Under the pieces are notes generated by a model. The model was not told the origin of the DNA. It ran no database searches and saw only the letters and a program-made list of their open reading frames with translations. A stretch of DNA of 64,000 nt. Origin: G963668605 sp963668605. Its GTDB lineage: Bacteria > Acidobacteriota > Terriglobia > Bryobacterales > Bryobacteraceae. This document shows positions 43,381 to 52,313 of this stretch, piece after piece. Both the position numbers and the translations under genes were made by a program. The stretch lies in contig OY764903.1 in the NCBI GenBank assembly GCA_963668605.1, forward strand, positions 2,418,001 through 2,482,000. The letters run 5' to 3'. Position 1 is the first letter of the stretch. The number at the start of each line of letters is the position of its first letter.

Positions 43381-44697
43381 TTGTGGGACATCGAAGCCCT
43401 GCTGGGGCGGCAGTGTCTCGCCGAACTCGATCTGGAAGCGCTGGAGTCCGCCGTGCGCCGGCAAGCCTTGCGACTGGCCGGACGCGCGGTCGAGCAACGC
43501 CTCAACGCAGACCATTCCGATGCCGCCCAGTCTCACCTTCGCTGCCCGTGTGGGCAATGGGCACGTTACGCGGGCCGGCGCGAAAAGACATTTGCCAGCG
43601 TTCTCGGCGCGCTCAAACTTGCGCGTGCTTACTTTCATTGCTCGGGTTGCGGTCGCGGCTTCTGCCCGCGGGACCGGCAACTCGGGTTGGAGAACACTGC
43701 GCTTTCGCCTGCTGTCACACGCATGATCGGCACGGTCGGTGCGATGGTCAGCTTTGAGGAAGGCAGCCAGTTACTTGCCGAACTGGCAGCTCTCGCCATT
43801 GATGCCAAACAGGTGGAGCGAACGGCCGAAGCTCTCGGCGCAGCCATCGCCGCCGACGAGAAGCGGAATGCGACCCCTGCCGCTGCTCTGCCATTGCCGC
43901 CGACCCTGTACTTGGGTCTGGATGGGACCGGTATTCCGATGCGGGCCTCGGAGTTGAACGGCCGGACAGGCAAGCAAGCCGATGGATCGGCCAAAACGCG
44001 AGAAGTGAAGTTGTGCACCGTCTGGAGCGCCGAGGGGCGCGACGAGAATGGCACCCCGGTCCGCGACCCAGGCTCGGTCAGCTATTCGGCGGCAATCGAA
44101 ACCGCAGCTACCCTCGACACCGACAAGCAGCGCTCGCCCTTCTCCGAGCGCGTCTTGCGGGAGGCCACCCGCCGACGTTTCACCCAAGCACAAGGCACTG
44201 TGGTGATCGGTGACGGAGCCGCTTGGATCTGGAAGATCGCGCAGGAGTTGTTTCCACGAGCGATTCAGATCGTGGATCGCTTTCACGTCAAAGAACACCT
44301 CAGCGACCTGTCCAAACTGCTCTATCCGCACAAGCCCGATCAAGCGAAACTCTGGGCGGCACGCAGGCATGAGGAACTCGATAGCGGCCGCTTGCCGGAG
44401 CTGTTACGTGCTCTGCGCCGCCAAGCCGGTCATTGCGCGGAGGCCCGCAAGTGCTTCCAATACATCCACGGCAATCGCGATCGCATGCGCTACCCACAAT
44501 TCCGTGCGCAGGGCCTATGCACTTCCTCCGGAGTCGTTGAAGCCGGCTGTAAACTCGCGATTGGCACCCGGCTGAAACGCGCCGGCATGCACTGGACAAC
44601 CGCCGGATCCAACGCCATCATCGCCCTTCGCTGTTCGAAGCTCAGTGGCAGGTTTCAGGACTTCTGGGAGCGCCGATCAGAACCGAGCGCCGCTTGA
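43381..44697 (+). CDS. IS ORF B, ISKra4-family DDE transposase
   Basis: The 438-residue frame has no ATG; its first usable codon is TTG at 43381. A zinc-ribbon-like pair, CPCGQWARY and CSGCGRGFCPRD, lies near residues 55-95. Likely catalytic acids are the Asp in LYLGLDGTGIPM, the Asp in VVIGDGAAWIWK and the Glu in SSGVVEAGCK. DRFHVKEHL is also typical of the family. The frame is open upstream to the A8 tract in ORF A, reading KKTALDGLLAAELLWDIEAL in continuity. A fused product through a frameshift or slippage is therefore more likely than separate initiation at TTG. Confidence 0.9.
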   Translation: MWDIEALLGRQCLAELDLEALESAVRRQALRLAGRAVEQRLNADHSDAAQSHLRCPCGQWARYAGRREKTFASVLGALKLARAYFHCSGCGRGFCPRDRQLGLENTALSPAVTRMIGTVGAMVSFEEGSQLLAELAALAIDAKQVERTAEALGAAIAADEKRNATPAAALPLPPTLYLGLDGTGIPMRASELNGRTGKQADGSAKTREVKLCTVWSAEGRDENGTPVRDPGSVSYSAAIETAATLDTDKQRSPFSERVLREATRRRFTQAQGTVVIGDGAAWIWKIAQELFPRAIQIVDRFHVKEHLSDLSKLLYPHKPDQAKLWAARRHEELDSGRLPELLRALRRQAGHCAEARKCFQYIHGNRDRMRYPQFRAQGLCTSSGVVEAGCKLAIGTRLKRAGMHWTTAGSNAIIALRCSKLSGRFQDFWERRSEPSAA

Positions 44698-44699
44698 TC

Positions 44700-44722
44700 C
44701 GTCACTTTCTAGTCGTGCACCC
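44700..44722 (-). repeat. Right inverted repeat of the IS
   Basis: Read on the minus strand it begins GGGTGCACGAC, then diverges and matches the left end again at AGTGA-like positions. It starts two bases after the transposase stop codon. Confidence 0.92.
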
Positions 44723-44731
44723 TACCAGCGT
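44723..44731. repeat. Target-site duplication, right copy
   Basis: TACCAGCGT directly follows the right inverted repeat. Deleting the IS plus this copy rejoins the host gene in frame. Confidence 0.93.
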
Positions 44732-44891
44732 CCAGGCCAATCGCAATGTGTTTGGCCAAAACAACAAATTCCTGAACAACCACTATGAGGTTCCGGACCA
44801 GCGCGGCCTCTGGTGGGTGTGGCAGGATGGGCCATGCACATGGCGGCAGTGGCTAGGCTACGGCCATGACGCCACCAGTACGGTAAAGTGA

Positions 44892-45195
44892 TCTCAAGCC
44901 GCAGCGCCCTGTCGCGCGTTAGCTGATTACAGCCAAAACACGTATCAGTCAGTATGGAGCGACCCAGCGCCGATTCCCAGTAGCGCGGGTTACGCTGCGA
45001 AGAGGTAAATCCAGCGGCGCAGAGCCGTATACGAAAGCAAGCTGTTGGGCTTCATCTGGACCATCGCCATAGACACGGGCGGGAGCACTTCACGGATGTC
45101 CGCACAAACAAAAGGCCGGCTTCCCTCCTACGGAGGCAAGCCGGCCTGAACTCAAAACCGCTCAGACCGCGAGGGGCTTGACCGGTCGCTCCATA
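44892..45195. other. Intergenic region between the beta-helix remnant and a TonB receptor
   Basis: The 304 bases lie between convergent ends and contain the terminator at 45113-45147. A short minus-strand frame ending near 44998 reads MAMVQMKPNSLLSYTALRR. It may be the tail of a lost gene but is too short to name. Nothing else is seen. Confidence 0.45.
45113..45147 (-). terminator. Intrinsic terminator of the TonB receptor gene
   Basis: On the minus strand AGGCCGGCTT pairs with AAGCCGGCCT across an inner stem CCTCC-GTA-GGAGG. TTTTGTTTGT follows directly. It lies 49 bases after the receptor's stop codon and is a textbook Rho-independent terminator. Confidence 0.85.
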
Positions 45196-48100
45196 TCAGA
45201 ACTGAAACCTCAGGCCGAACTGCATGCTGCGCGAGTTGTTGGCGCCGGTGATGGTGCCGGCGTTGGCCAAGCTGAGATTATTCACCGGTAGCCGGAGATT
45301 AGTGTGGTTAGTGGCGTTGAACGATTCCCAGCGGAACTGAACGTTGCCGCGCTCTTTCACGCGGAAGTTTCTCACTACCGCGACGTTCAGGTTGATCTGC
45401 CCAGGGCTGTCCACGATGTTGCGCCCGGCATTACCGAAGCGGTACGAGCCGCGCGGCACGACCGGGAAGGCGCTGAGGTCGAACCATGCGTCGGGTCCCG
45501 GGTTGTCAAGCTTGCCGGAGGCGATGCGGTCCGGACGATTGGCATCTCCCTGGTTCAGGGAGGCATTCTGGACTCGCGGCGTGAACCCTTGTCCACTGTA
45601 CATCGTGCCGGTTCCGGATAGCTGCCAGCCGCGCAGCAGCGTCTTCGCAACCACTTCAGGCAGGAACATTTGCCGGTACGGCAGGTCGGTCACGAAACTC
45701 ATCGCTAACGCATGCCGCCGGTCCCAGTCCGACCGGCCGCGGTCCATCGAGAAGTTGCGCGAGTTCTGCACGCCAGGGATGCCTCCGTTGGTGTTGTCGG
45801 CGAACTGCGAGGAGTTGTCCAGGGACTTGGCGAGGGTGTAGCTGACGCGGAAAAACGCGCCGCGGCTCAGGCGTTTGCGTGCCGTGACGGTCCCGCCGTG
45901 ATAGGAAGAGTCGCCGGCGAAATCATAGTAGGTGATGCCCTGGTACTGCGTGTAAGGCCGTGGATAGCTGCCGCCCGGCAACATCATGGATGGGTCGTAG
46001 AAAGGCTGATTCAGATCGTAGCGGAATCCGAGGTGAGTGCCCTTGGATCCGACGTAAGACATCTCAACCGTGATACCTTTGGCCAGTTCCCGTTCCAGCG
46101 TAAGATTCCATTGCTGCATGTACTGCGGGCGCGCCTTCCAGTTGTAGCCATTGGCATCGGTGGTACCGCCGTTCTTCGCCAGCGCATCCGGGAAGGGGTT
46201 CGACATGGTGAGCACGCTCGGATCGGTCTTAACGCTGGTGAATGTCTGGCTGAGCGTGAACGGAAAGACGTTGCTCAAATCGCGCCTCAGGGTGTTCGTC
46301 ATGGACTGGGCGTAGTAGATGCCATAGCCGCTGCGCACGACAGTCTTGTTGTTCATCCTGTATGCCAGGCCGAAGCGCGGCGCAAAGTCCATCTCGTTGC
46401 CGTAGGCCAGCGAACGCGGAATGCCGTAGTCCTTCGCAAGCGCCACTTTCCCGGTGAGTCCGTTATCGGCGACCATCTGCTGCAGGTTGGGGACAGTTCG
46501 GTCGCTGGCAATGATCAATTTCCCCAACTCTGGAATAAAGTTGGCGTACTGCCCGTACTTCTCGTACTGCGGAGGCATCAGTTCGTAACGCAGGCCGATG
46601 TTTAGGGTCAGACGGCTGCTCAACCGGTAATCGTCCTGCACGAAGGCGCCATAGGTGCTGCTGAACATGTAACTCTTAATGTCGCCAAGACGGCGCGTCG
46701 TGTCGCCGGGGAGCCCCAGGATAAAATCTCCAATGCTGTTCCCCGTAAAATTCGCTCGGAAGTTGAACTGGCCGTTCAGCGAGCCGTTGGTCGGCATAAA
46801 GAACTGAAAGCGGAAATAGGACCAGCCGAACTTCATCAGATGGTTCCCCTTGACCCAGGTCAGGGTGTCAGCCAATTCATAAGTGTGGATGCCCGGGTTC
46901 ATCGGCGCCGACCCATTATCGGCAAGCTGCATGTTTCCGAGGCCGCCGGCGCCCACGAGATTGAATTTCGGGAAGCCGACCATATTGGGGTTCGTAGTCG
47001 CGCCAGTGATGCCAAGATCCTTGTTCCAGTTGTGGTACTGGTGCAGGCTGATATCCTTGTTTCCACCAAGATTGACGGTGGCGCGTGTCTCGTTGATTAC
47101 CGTGGGCGCGAACATGTGGGTATAGCTAAGGCCGGCCATGAAAGGTGAGGAAGTGGCAATGTTCCCGAACGTGCCCATGTCGCTGCCGGAGAACGGATTG
47201 AGCGAGGTGCTCTTGCGGTAGATAACGCGTCCGGAAATTGTTCCTTTCTCCTTCACTCGATGGTCCACCTTAACCAGCAAGCTGTTCCAGTCGTTGGTGT
47301 CGTTGGCGTTCACGGCGTAATTATTCACTTGGCCCGGCCGGTTTGGCAGTGGATACCAGGGCATCAGCTTCGTGGCTACGGAGTGCCAGCGGGAGGCAGG
47401 AATCACGTTTCCTGCAAAAGGCGTGTTGGCGAACGGGTCCAGGAGCGAAATCAATTTACCTTTGGTGTCGCGAGTCTGAGAGAAATTCCCGTTGTGTTCC
47501 AGTTCCGTGGGGATGACCCCTAGCCGGTTGTTGCCGCTGATCTCGCGATAGCTTTCCCAACTGACCAGGAAGAAGGTCCGGTCGCGGCCGTTGTAGAGCT
47601 TGGGAATGTAGATGGGCCCGTTCAGCGTGGCTCCAAACTGGTTGCGCCGCAGCTTGGACTTTCCGATATCGAAGAAGTTGCGCGCATCAAACTTGTCGTT
47701 GCGTACGAATTCGAACGCCGAGCCGTGCAACTGGTTCGTGCCGGTTTTCAGCGCCATGTTCATCACGCCGCCACCCAGCCGTCCGTACTCGGCCGAGAAC
47801 GAGGACGTCTGCATTTTGAACTCCTGCATGGCGTCTAGCGACGGCTTGGCGAGCGCGCCGCCAGACCGCGGGCTCTGGTTGCTGAATCCATCGATCAGGT
47901 AATTGGTGTTGTCCGGCCGCGAGCCGTTGATGTTCATGTTGCCGCTGTTGCTACCCTGGGCCGACGGCGTGACGCCCGGCACCAGAAAGGCAAGGTCGGT
48001 GTAATCGCGGGCGTCAAGCGGCAGTTCGCTCATTTCCCGGCTCACGATCACGTCGCCGGTTGCGGCGCTTGCGGTGTTCAGCACCGGAACATCGGCGTGA

Positions 48101-48450
48101 ACCTCCACGGTTTGCTCCACGGCGCCCACCTGGAGCGACAACACGAGCCGTGCCGTCTGGTCGATCTGGAGTTCGATCCCGGTCTCTTCCAGTTTGCGGA
48201 ACCCCTCTTTCTCGACGGTCACTGTGTATTGCCCGGGCTGCAAGTTCGGAATTGTGAATTCACCGGCGTTTCCGGACACACCGCTCCAGCGGAGATTGTT
48301 GGCATTGTTTCGCGCGACGACTGTCGCACCTGGGATGACGGCATTGCTGCCATCCTGCACCGTTCCGACTAACGTCGCCGTGGGGTTTTGCGCAGTAGCG
48401 ATCAGCGTAGTTAAGAAAACAAAAATGATCAGAAATGAGAAATGTCTCAT
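45196..48450 (-). CDS. Oar-like TonB-dependent receptor with CarboxypepD-reg N-domain
   Basis: The 1084-residue outer-membrane protein has a signal peptide, then a carboxypeptidase regulatory-like domain (about 25-110: GTVQDGSNAVIPGATVVARN, GQYTVTVEKEGF). A plug domain follows (LPLDARDYTDLAFLVPGVTPS, RPDNTNYLIDGFSNQ). A long barrel ends in FGLRFQF with the terminal Phe used by the BAM complex. Such receptors of Acidobacteriota import or bind bulky ligands, often glycan fragments, and are energised by TonB. The gene is monocistronic, ends at a strong terminator, and is divergent from a two-domain metallo-beta-lactamase protein across 75 bases containing a GATATCAT site. Confidence 0.92.
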   Translation of the reverse strand: MRHFSFLIIFVFLTTLIATAQNPTATLVGTVQDGSNAVIPGATVVARNNANNLRWSGVSGNAGEFTIPNLQPGQYTVTVEKEGFRKLEETGIELQIDQTARLVLSLQVGAVEQTVEVHADVPVLNTASAATGDVIVSREMSELPLDARDYTDLAFLVPGVTPSAQGSNSGNMNINGSRPDNTNYLIDGFSNQSPRSGGALAKPSLDAMQEFKMQTSSFSAEYGRLGGGVMNMALKTGTNQLHGSAFEFVRNDKFDARNFFDIGKSKLRRNQFGATLNGPIYIPKLYNGRDRTFFLVSWESYREISGNNRLGVIPTELEHNGNFSQTRDTKGKLISLLDPFANTPFAGNVIPASRWHSVATKLMPWYPLPNRPGQVNNYAVNANDTNDWNSLLVKVDHRVKEKGTISGRVIYRKSTSLNPFSGSDMGTFGNIATSSPFMAGLSYTHMFAPTVINETRATVNLGGNKDISLHQYHNWNKDLGITGATTNPNMVGFPKFNLVGAGGLGNMQLADNGSAPMNPGIHTYELADTLTWVKGNHLMKFGWSYFRFQFFMPTNGSLNGQFNFRANFTGNSIGDFILGLPGDTTRRLGDIKSYMFSSTYGAFVQDDYRLSSRLTLNIGLRYELMPPQYEKYGQYANFIPELGKLIIASDRTVPNLQQMVADNGLTGKVALAKDYGIPRSLAYGNEMDFAPRFGLAYRMNNKTVVRSGYGIYYAQSMTNTLRRDLSNVFPFTLSQTFTSVKTDPSVLTMSNPFPDALAKNGGTTDANGYNWKARPQYMQQWNLTLERELAKGITVEMSYVGSKGTHLGFRYDLNQPFYDPSMMLPGGSYPRPYTQYQGITYYDFAGDSSYHGGTVTARKRLSRGAFFRVSYTLAKSLDNSSQFADNTNGGIPGVQNSRNFSMDRGRSDWDRRHALAMSFVTDLPYRQMFLPEVVAKTLLRGWQLSGTGTMYSGQGFTPRVQNASLNQGDANRPDRIASGKLDNPGPDAWFDLSAFPVVPRGSYRFGNAGRNIVDSPGQINLNVAVVRNFRVKERGNVQFRWESFNATNHTNLRLPVNNLSLANAGTITGANNSRSMQFGLRFQF

Positions 48451-48483
48451 GGTCCTACTCCCTAAGCATTGCTTCTAATTCAT

Positions 48484-48493
48484 ACGATATCAT
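48484..48493. promoter_or_regulatory. Near-palindrome ACGATATCAT between divergent genes
   Basis: It matches the perfect palindrome ATGATATCAT at 52210-52219 in nine of ten positions. It lies about 34 bases from the TonB receptor start and 33 from the other gene's start. It is a candidate operator for a GntR-like repressor. Confidence 0.4.
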
Positions 48494-48525
48494 ACAAATC
48501 GGACTGCTTCTCTGGAGCTTAGGAT

Positions 48526-50424
48526 ATGAAGAACTCAATTCGCTGGCGATTGCCGGCTATTGTTCTCGCCGCAGTGGCAGTTCTGCCTGCGGCCGTGCGG
48601 CAGATTACACCAAGCGTGACGATGGTCTCTGGTCCTGTCAACGGCCTGCTGGTCACTCATGCTGGAAAGACTCTGGCGGTTTACGGCGACCCGCGAGAGA
48701 AGCCTTCGGCGGTGCAAAAGGTTCTTTTCACTCACCATCGCCGGGATGTTGTTTGGGCTGGGCGCGCGTTGGTTGAGCACGGCGCCGAAGCTGTCATCCC
48801 CGGCGGCGAGCAACCTCTCTTCGCAGACGTTGCGCAATTCTGGAACAGGTTCCAGAAGGCGCGCTTCCACGACTACGCGCAACAAACCAGCAAGATTCTG
48901 ACGTCGCCGATCTCGAAGACCACTTCCGTTCGCGGCGGCGATCAAATTGAGTGGGAAGGGCTCGCCATCCAGGTGCTCGACACGCCCGGTTATACGCGGC
49001 ACGCAGTCTCCTACTTGTTCGAAATCGACGGCAAGCGCATCGCCTGCACCGGTGATCTGATCTATGGCGATGGCAAGATCTTCGACCTCTACAGCTTGCA
49101 GGACGCGATCCTCGAAGCCAAAGAGGATGGCTATCACGGCTGGGCCGCACGCGGAGCGGATGTGCTCGCGAGCCTCCAGAAGATCGCCGCATGGAAGCCG
49201 GACGTGATCGTCCCGGCGCGCGGACCGGCTATAACGAATCCGCAGGATGCGATCGAAAAGCTGACCCGGCGCATGCGGGCGGTTTTTGCCAGCCACTACG
49301 AAATCGATGCGCTGCACTGGTATCGCGGCGACGAGAGGATGCGGATCCAGACTTCCCGGGTATTGGGCACGCAGGCAGTTGACTGGATGCCAATGGCCGC
49401 AATCGCAAATCCGCAAACTCCGGATTGGATCACGTCCATCGGCAATTCGAGGCTCATCGTTTCGAAATCCGGCCATGCGTTCCTGATCGATTGCGGCAAC
49501 CAGAAGATCCTGAGCGAAGTGAAGAAGCTGAATAAGACGGTGGACGGCATCTTCGTGACGCACTATCACGACGACCACACGAACATGGTGCAGTCCGCGG
49601 CGGAGGAGTTCCGCTGCCCTGTCTACTCCAGTCCGGAACTGCGTGAGATTCTCGAAAATCCGTCCGGATTTCGCATGCCCGCGCTAACGACCAATCCGAT
49701 TAGCAAGGTCAGCGTGGTCACGGAAGGGACGAAGCGCCGCTGGAACGAGTTCGAGTTCACATACTTCTACTTCCCCGGCCAGACGCTCTATCACGGCGGA
49801 CTGGTGGTGAAAAAAGATGGCGGCGAGACCGTCTTCTTCGCGGGTGATTCCTTCACGCCGTCAGGCATTGATGACTACTGCCTGATGAACCGGAATTTCG
49901 CGGATACAGAGAAGGGTTTGCTCTACTGCCTGACTCTGATGAAGAAGATGAAACCGGGGTATTTGATCATCAACCAACATGTCGCGCCTGCATTCCGCTT
50001 TTCTCCGCAGCAGATTGACCGGATGATAGAGAACCTCCGGCAGCGCACCGGATTGCTGCGCGATCTGTTCCCATGGGACGATCCGAACTACGGCCTCGAT
50101 GAACAGTGGGCCAGATTTTATCCGTACGCTGTTGAAGCCGCCCCGAACGCGAGTGTCCAGATGGAGATAGCGATTCGGAATCACTCGCCCGTGAAGCGAA
50201 GCTACAGGATCACTCCGCACTTACCCGAAGGTTGGGATGGACCCCGCACACCAATCACAGTGACGATCAATCCGCGGGAAGAGAAGTTCGTCCCGATCCG
50301 CTTCACGCCAGCAAAGAATCAGGCCGGCGCTCACACGATCACGGCGGACATCGCATTCGACAATTGGGACATGCGTGACTGGATAGAGGCCATGGTCACA
50401 TTGCCAGGCTCATTGGCGCCTTAG
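48526..50424 (+). CDS. Tandem metallo-beta-lactamase-fold protein, exported
   Basis: The 632-residue protein has an N-terminal hydrophobic leader (LPAIVLAAVAVLPAAV). Two metallo-beta-lactamase-type domains follow. In the first, the HxHxDH motif is degenerate (THHRRDV, 69-75: only H70 and D74 remain), though TPGYTRHAVSYLFE and CTGDLIYGDGK persist. In the second, THYHDDHTNM (345-354) is intact, as are FFAGDSFTPSG and INQHVAPAF. The last 110 residues resemble an immunoglobulin-like or NEW3 domain (VEAAPNASVQMEIAIRNHS). One active and one regulatory or structural half is likely. The gene is divergent from the TonB receptor and its stop overlaps the convergent glycosidase gene by 15 bases. Confidence 0.82.
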   Translation: MKNSIRWRLPAIVLAAVAVLPAAVRQITPSVTMVSGPVNGLLVTHAGKTLAVYGDPREKPSAVQKVLFTHHRRDVVWAGRALVEHGAEAVIPGGEQPLFADVAQFWNRFQKARFHDYAQQTSKILTSPISKTTSVRGGDQIEWEGLAIQVLDTPGYTRHAVSYLFEIDGKRIACTGDLIYGDGKIFDLYSLQDAILEAKEDGYHGWAARGADVLASLQKIAAWKPDVIVPARGPAITNPQDAIEKLTRRMRAVFASHYEIDALHWYRGDERMRIQTSRVLGTQAVDWMPMAAIANPQTPDWITSIGNSRLIVSKSGHAFLIDCGNQKILSEVKKLNKTVDGIFVTHYHDDHTNMVQSAAEEFRCPVYSSPELREILENPSGFRMPALTTNPISKVSVVTEGTKRRWNEFEFTYFYFPGQTLYHGGLVVKKDGGETVFFAGDSFTPSGIDDYCLMNRNFADTEKGLLYCLTLMKKMKPGYLIINQHVAPAFRFSPQQIDRMIENLRQRTGLLRDLFPWDDPNYGLDEQWARFYPYAVEAAPNASVQMEIAIRNHSPVKRSYRITPHLPEGWDGPRTPITVTINPREEKFVPIRFTPAKNQAGAHTITADIAFDNWDMRDWIEAMVTLPGSLAP

Positions 50425-52200
50425 AACCGCAGCGATGTCGCCGGATAGGTTGGCTATCGTGAGCGGCAGCGAACCATCGCTGCTACGCAACTGTTCAGAC
50501 TTCAGCGTCCGGCCGCTACGCGTGTCTACCCAGCGGACATCGTAAGCGCCCGGGTTCATGTCGGTCAACGTCACGGTGCCGGAAAGCGGCACGACTTCTT
50601 TCTTGTCGCGCAACACGGCGGCCCACGACGCGGTCATGTTCTGGATCCGCAACATCGCAAAAGTCGGGTTCTTCCGTCCGGTCACCGAGAGCCTTGCGTC
50701 GGTAGCCTTTGCCTTAGTGCTATCGCGATAGTTTGTGAACGGCTCCGCTGAATCCGGTATCGGACTGCCTTTGAGCATCGCGGTTAAGACGGCTACGTAT
50801 CCGGCAACTCCGCGGAGTTCGTCGAGATTCGACCAGCGTCCCGTTGCGTCCCATCGGAAATACCATGGAGAAATCGCACCGGACGAACTCATTACCATGC
50901 CCCACACGTCGCCGTGGAAAATCAGCCCTTGCGTGTCGACGTCGTACAAGTGCGTCGCCTTTTCACCTTTGGTCTTCTCGATCTTGCATTCCAGGAGTCC
51001 GGTTTCACCCATAAAGAAGGGCTTCCCATAATCCGGAAAAGGCCCGGGCACGCTGAATGTCGGTCCGTTAATCTTCTGATCCACGCGATATAGTCCGAGA
51101 TCTTCGACACGGGCGTCGTAGGGTGGAGCGCCCGGTCCTGCGTCTCTCCCGCAATCCATCGGGTAGTCATGCAACTGCGCAACGTCCAGCAGCGGGCTGG
51201 CAAACATTGCCGGTACGATTTTCCGGTTCCATGTGCTCGTCGTGCGCAGATGATCGTACGGGTCGACCGATTTCATGTACGTCGCCAGTGCCTCGACCAG
51301 CGGAACATCGATCCCTCCTTCCTTACAGAACTCCCACCCGAAGATGCTGGTCGAATATCCCCATCGGGCGACGACGTAGCGGAACAGTAGGAAATCCGCG
51401 CGGTCCGGTTTCGCGGCGCGTTGATTTTTGAATTTCAGGATCGGCAAAAAATAGACGCTTCGCTCCTGCGCGCGGTCGACGATGTAGTCAAACGCCCAAC
51501 TGTCTGCCAGGCTCACTGTCTCTGCGCTGCATCCGATGCTGGGGTGCGCCCAGGCGCCGGCTACATCGGAATTCGAAGAGCAAATCCAGAAGTGCGCCCA
51601 GTTTGCCCCGGCTTGCTTGTACTGCTCGAACATGTAATCGGCGCCGTAAGTGGAAGCTCCCCACTGGCCTGTGCCGGGCTGTGTCTTAAGGTCGGCCCGG
51701 TATTGGAACCACGGCACATTGACGCCAATCGGAAAATAGAAGGCGCCGTCGTCGAAGACAAAGCTCCTGCCTTTCGCGCGCACGAATCCATGGCTTGAGG
51801 ATGGCACACACTGAAAGGATCCCGTGGACAGAGTCCGCACGCCGCTTCCATCTTTCAGGATTACTTTGTAGCGGTAAGTCCCCAACTCGGAAGGCGCGAA
51901 GCGGATTTTCCAACTGGGCTCCCCAACAGGCGCCAACTTCTCGGCGCTTCGCGAACCTTCGCGAGTGTAACCCTGATAGAAGAACCCGGGTACTCGTAGC
52001 GCCTTCCCAGCCGGAGAAGTGAAGTCCGCCTGCACATCTACAACGTCGGGATCATATGGATTGCTGTAAGTGCCGGGCACAGCGAGCGTGAGCTCAAATT
52101 TTTCGTAGCGGCCGACCTCGGCTGACAACGCATCTAGCGGGATTGCCGCAAACAGGGCCAAGGCTGCGCACACGCGGGCTGAAGTCTGAAAATTCATCAT
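50410..52200 (-). CDS. DUF5060 glycoside hydrolase-like protein, exported
   Basis: The 596-residue protein has a signal peptide and a DUF5060 immunoglobulin-like domain (YEKFELTLAVPGTYSNPYDPDVVDVQADF, about 32-130). A TIM-barrel part follows (FYFPIGVNVPWFQYRAD, GANWAHFWICSSN, STSIFGWEFCKEGG, PFFMGETGLLE). The Glu residues in GWEFCKEGG and MGETG are likely acid/base and nucleophile, as in GH5-like enzymes. A small beta domain ends it (AVLRDKKEVVPLSGTVTLTDMNPGAYDVRW). It likely splits a polysaccharide outside the cytoplasm; the substrate is unknown. An ATGATATCAT site is 10 bases upstream of its start. No clear ribosome site is seen. Confidence 0.83.
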   Translation of the reverse strand: MMNFQTSARVCAALALFAAIPLDALSAEVGRYEKFELTLAVPGTYSNPYDPDVVDVQADFTSPAGKALRVPGFFYQGYTREGSRSAEKLAPVGEPSWKIRFAPSELGTYRYKVILKDGSGVRTLSTGSFQCVPSSSHGFVRAKGRSFVFDDGAFYFPIGVNVPWFQYRADLKTQPGTGQWGASTYGADYMFEQYKQAGANWAHFWICSSNSDVAGAWAHPSIGCSAETVSLADSWAFDYIVDRAQERSVYFLPILKFKNQRAAKPDRADFLLFRYVVARWGYSTSIFGWEFCKEGGIDVPLVEALATYMKSVDPYDHLRTTSTWNRKIVPAMFASPLLDVAQLHDYPMDCGRDAGPGAPPYDARVEDLGLYRVDQKINGPTFSVPGPFPDYGKPFFMGETGLLECKIEKTKGEKATHLYDVDTQGLIFHGDVWGMVMSSSGAISPWYFRWDATGRWSNLDELRGVAGYVAVLTAMLKGSPIPDSAEPFTNYRDSTKAKATDARLSVTGRKNPTFAMLRIQNMTASWAAVLRDKKEVVPLSGTVTLTDMNPGAYDVRWVDTRSGRTLKSEQLRSSDGSLPLTIANLSGDIAAVLRRQ

Positions 52201-52209
52201 GAATGATGA

Positions 52210-52219
52210 ATGATATCAT
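52210..52219. promoter_or_regulatory. Perfect palindrome ATGATATCAT upstream of the DUF5060 gene
   Basis: It is centred about 14 bases before the start codon, so a bound protein would block initiation. Repeated ATGA/ATCAT words flank it. A near match is at 48484-48493. Confidence 0.45.
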
Positions 52220-52313
52220 CTATCCCCGCGACCCGTTATCGTCCGCAAAAACAGAACACGCCGTGAAGCAACCGTCTTCATCAGGCAATCCGTTGCCTTG
52301 CCGGGCCGCGAAA

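Larger units (their letters stand above)
42889..44722 (+). mobile_element. ISKra4-family insertion sequence, 1834 bp
   Basis: The element is bounded by inverted repeats beginning GGGTGCACGAC and flanked by TACCAGCGT on both sides. It carries a promoter and a two-frame transposase region. The IR, ORFs and 9-base duplication all fit the ISKra4 family. It is oriented with the host gene. Confidence 0.93.
41636..44891 (+). pseudogene. Exported beta-helix gene interrupted by an insertion sequence
   Basis: The 5' part (41636-42888) encodes a signal peptide and beta-helix coils (GLTVEKFTQRGISLNRNSTI, NNYSHNNYCDGFW, YGNTIKNNGVGEPDN). It then runs into a 1834-bp IS. After the IS, one copy of the 9-base duplication removed, the frame resumes at 44732 without a shift: ATSVQANRNVFGQNNKFLN, then RGLWWVWQDGPCTWRQWLGY, to TGA at 44891. 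The restored protein would be 470 residues. As it stands, the product is truncated, with a short IS-encoded tail. The uninterrupted gene would be a polysaccharide lyase-like or binding protein. The precise frame suggests a recent insertion. Confidence 0.93.
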
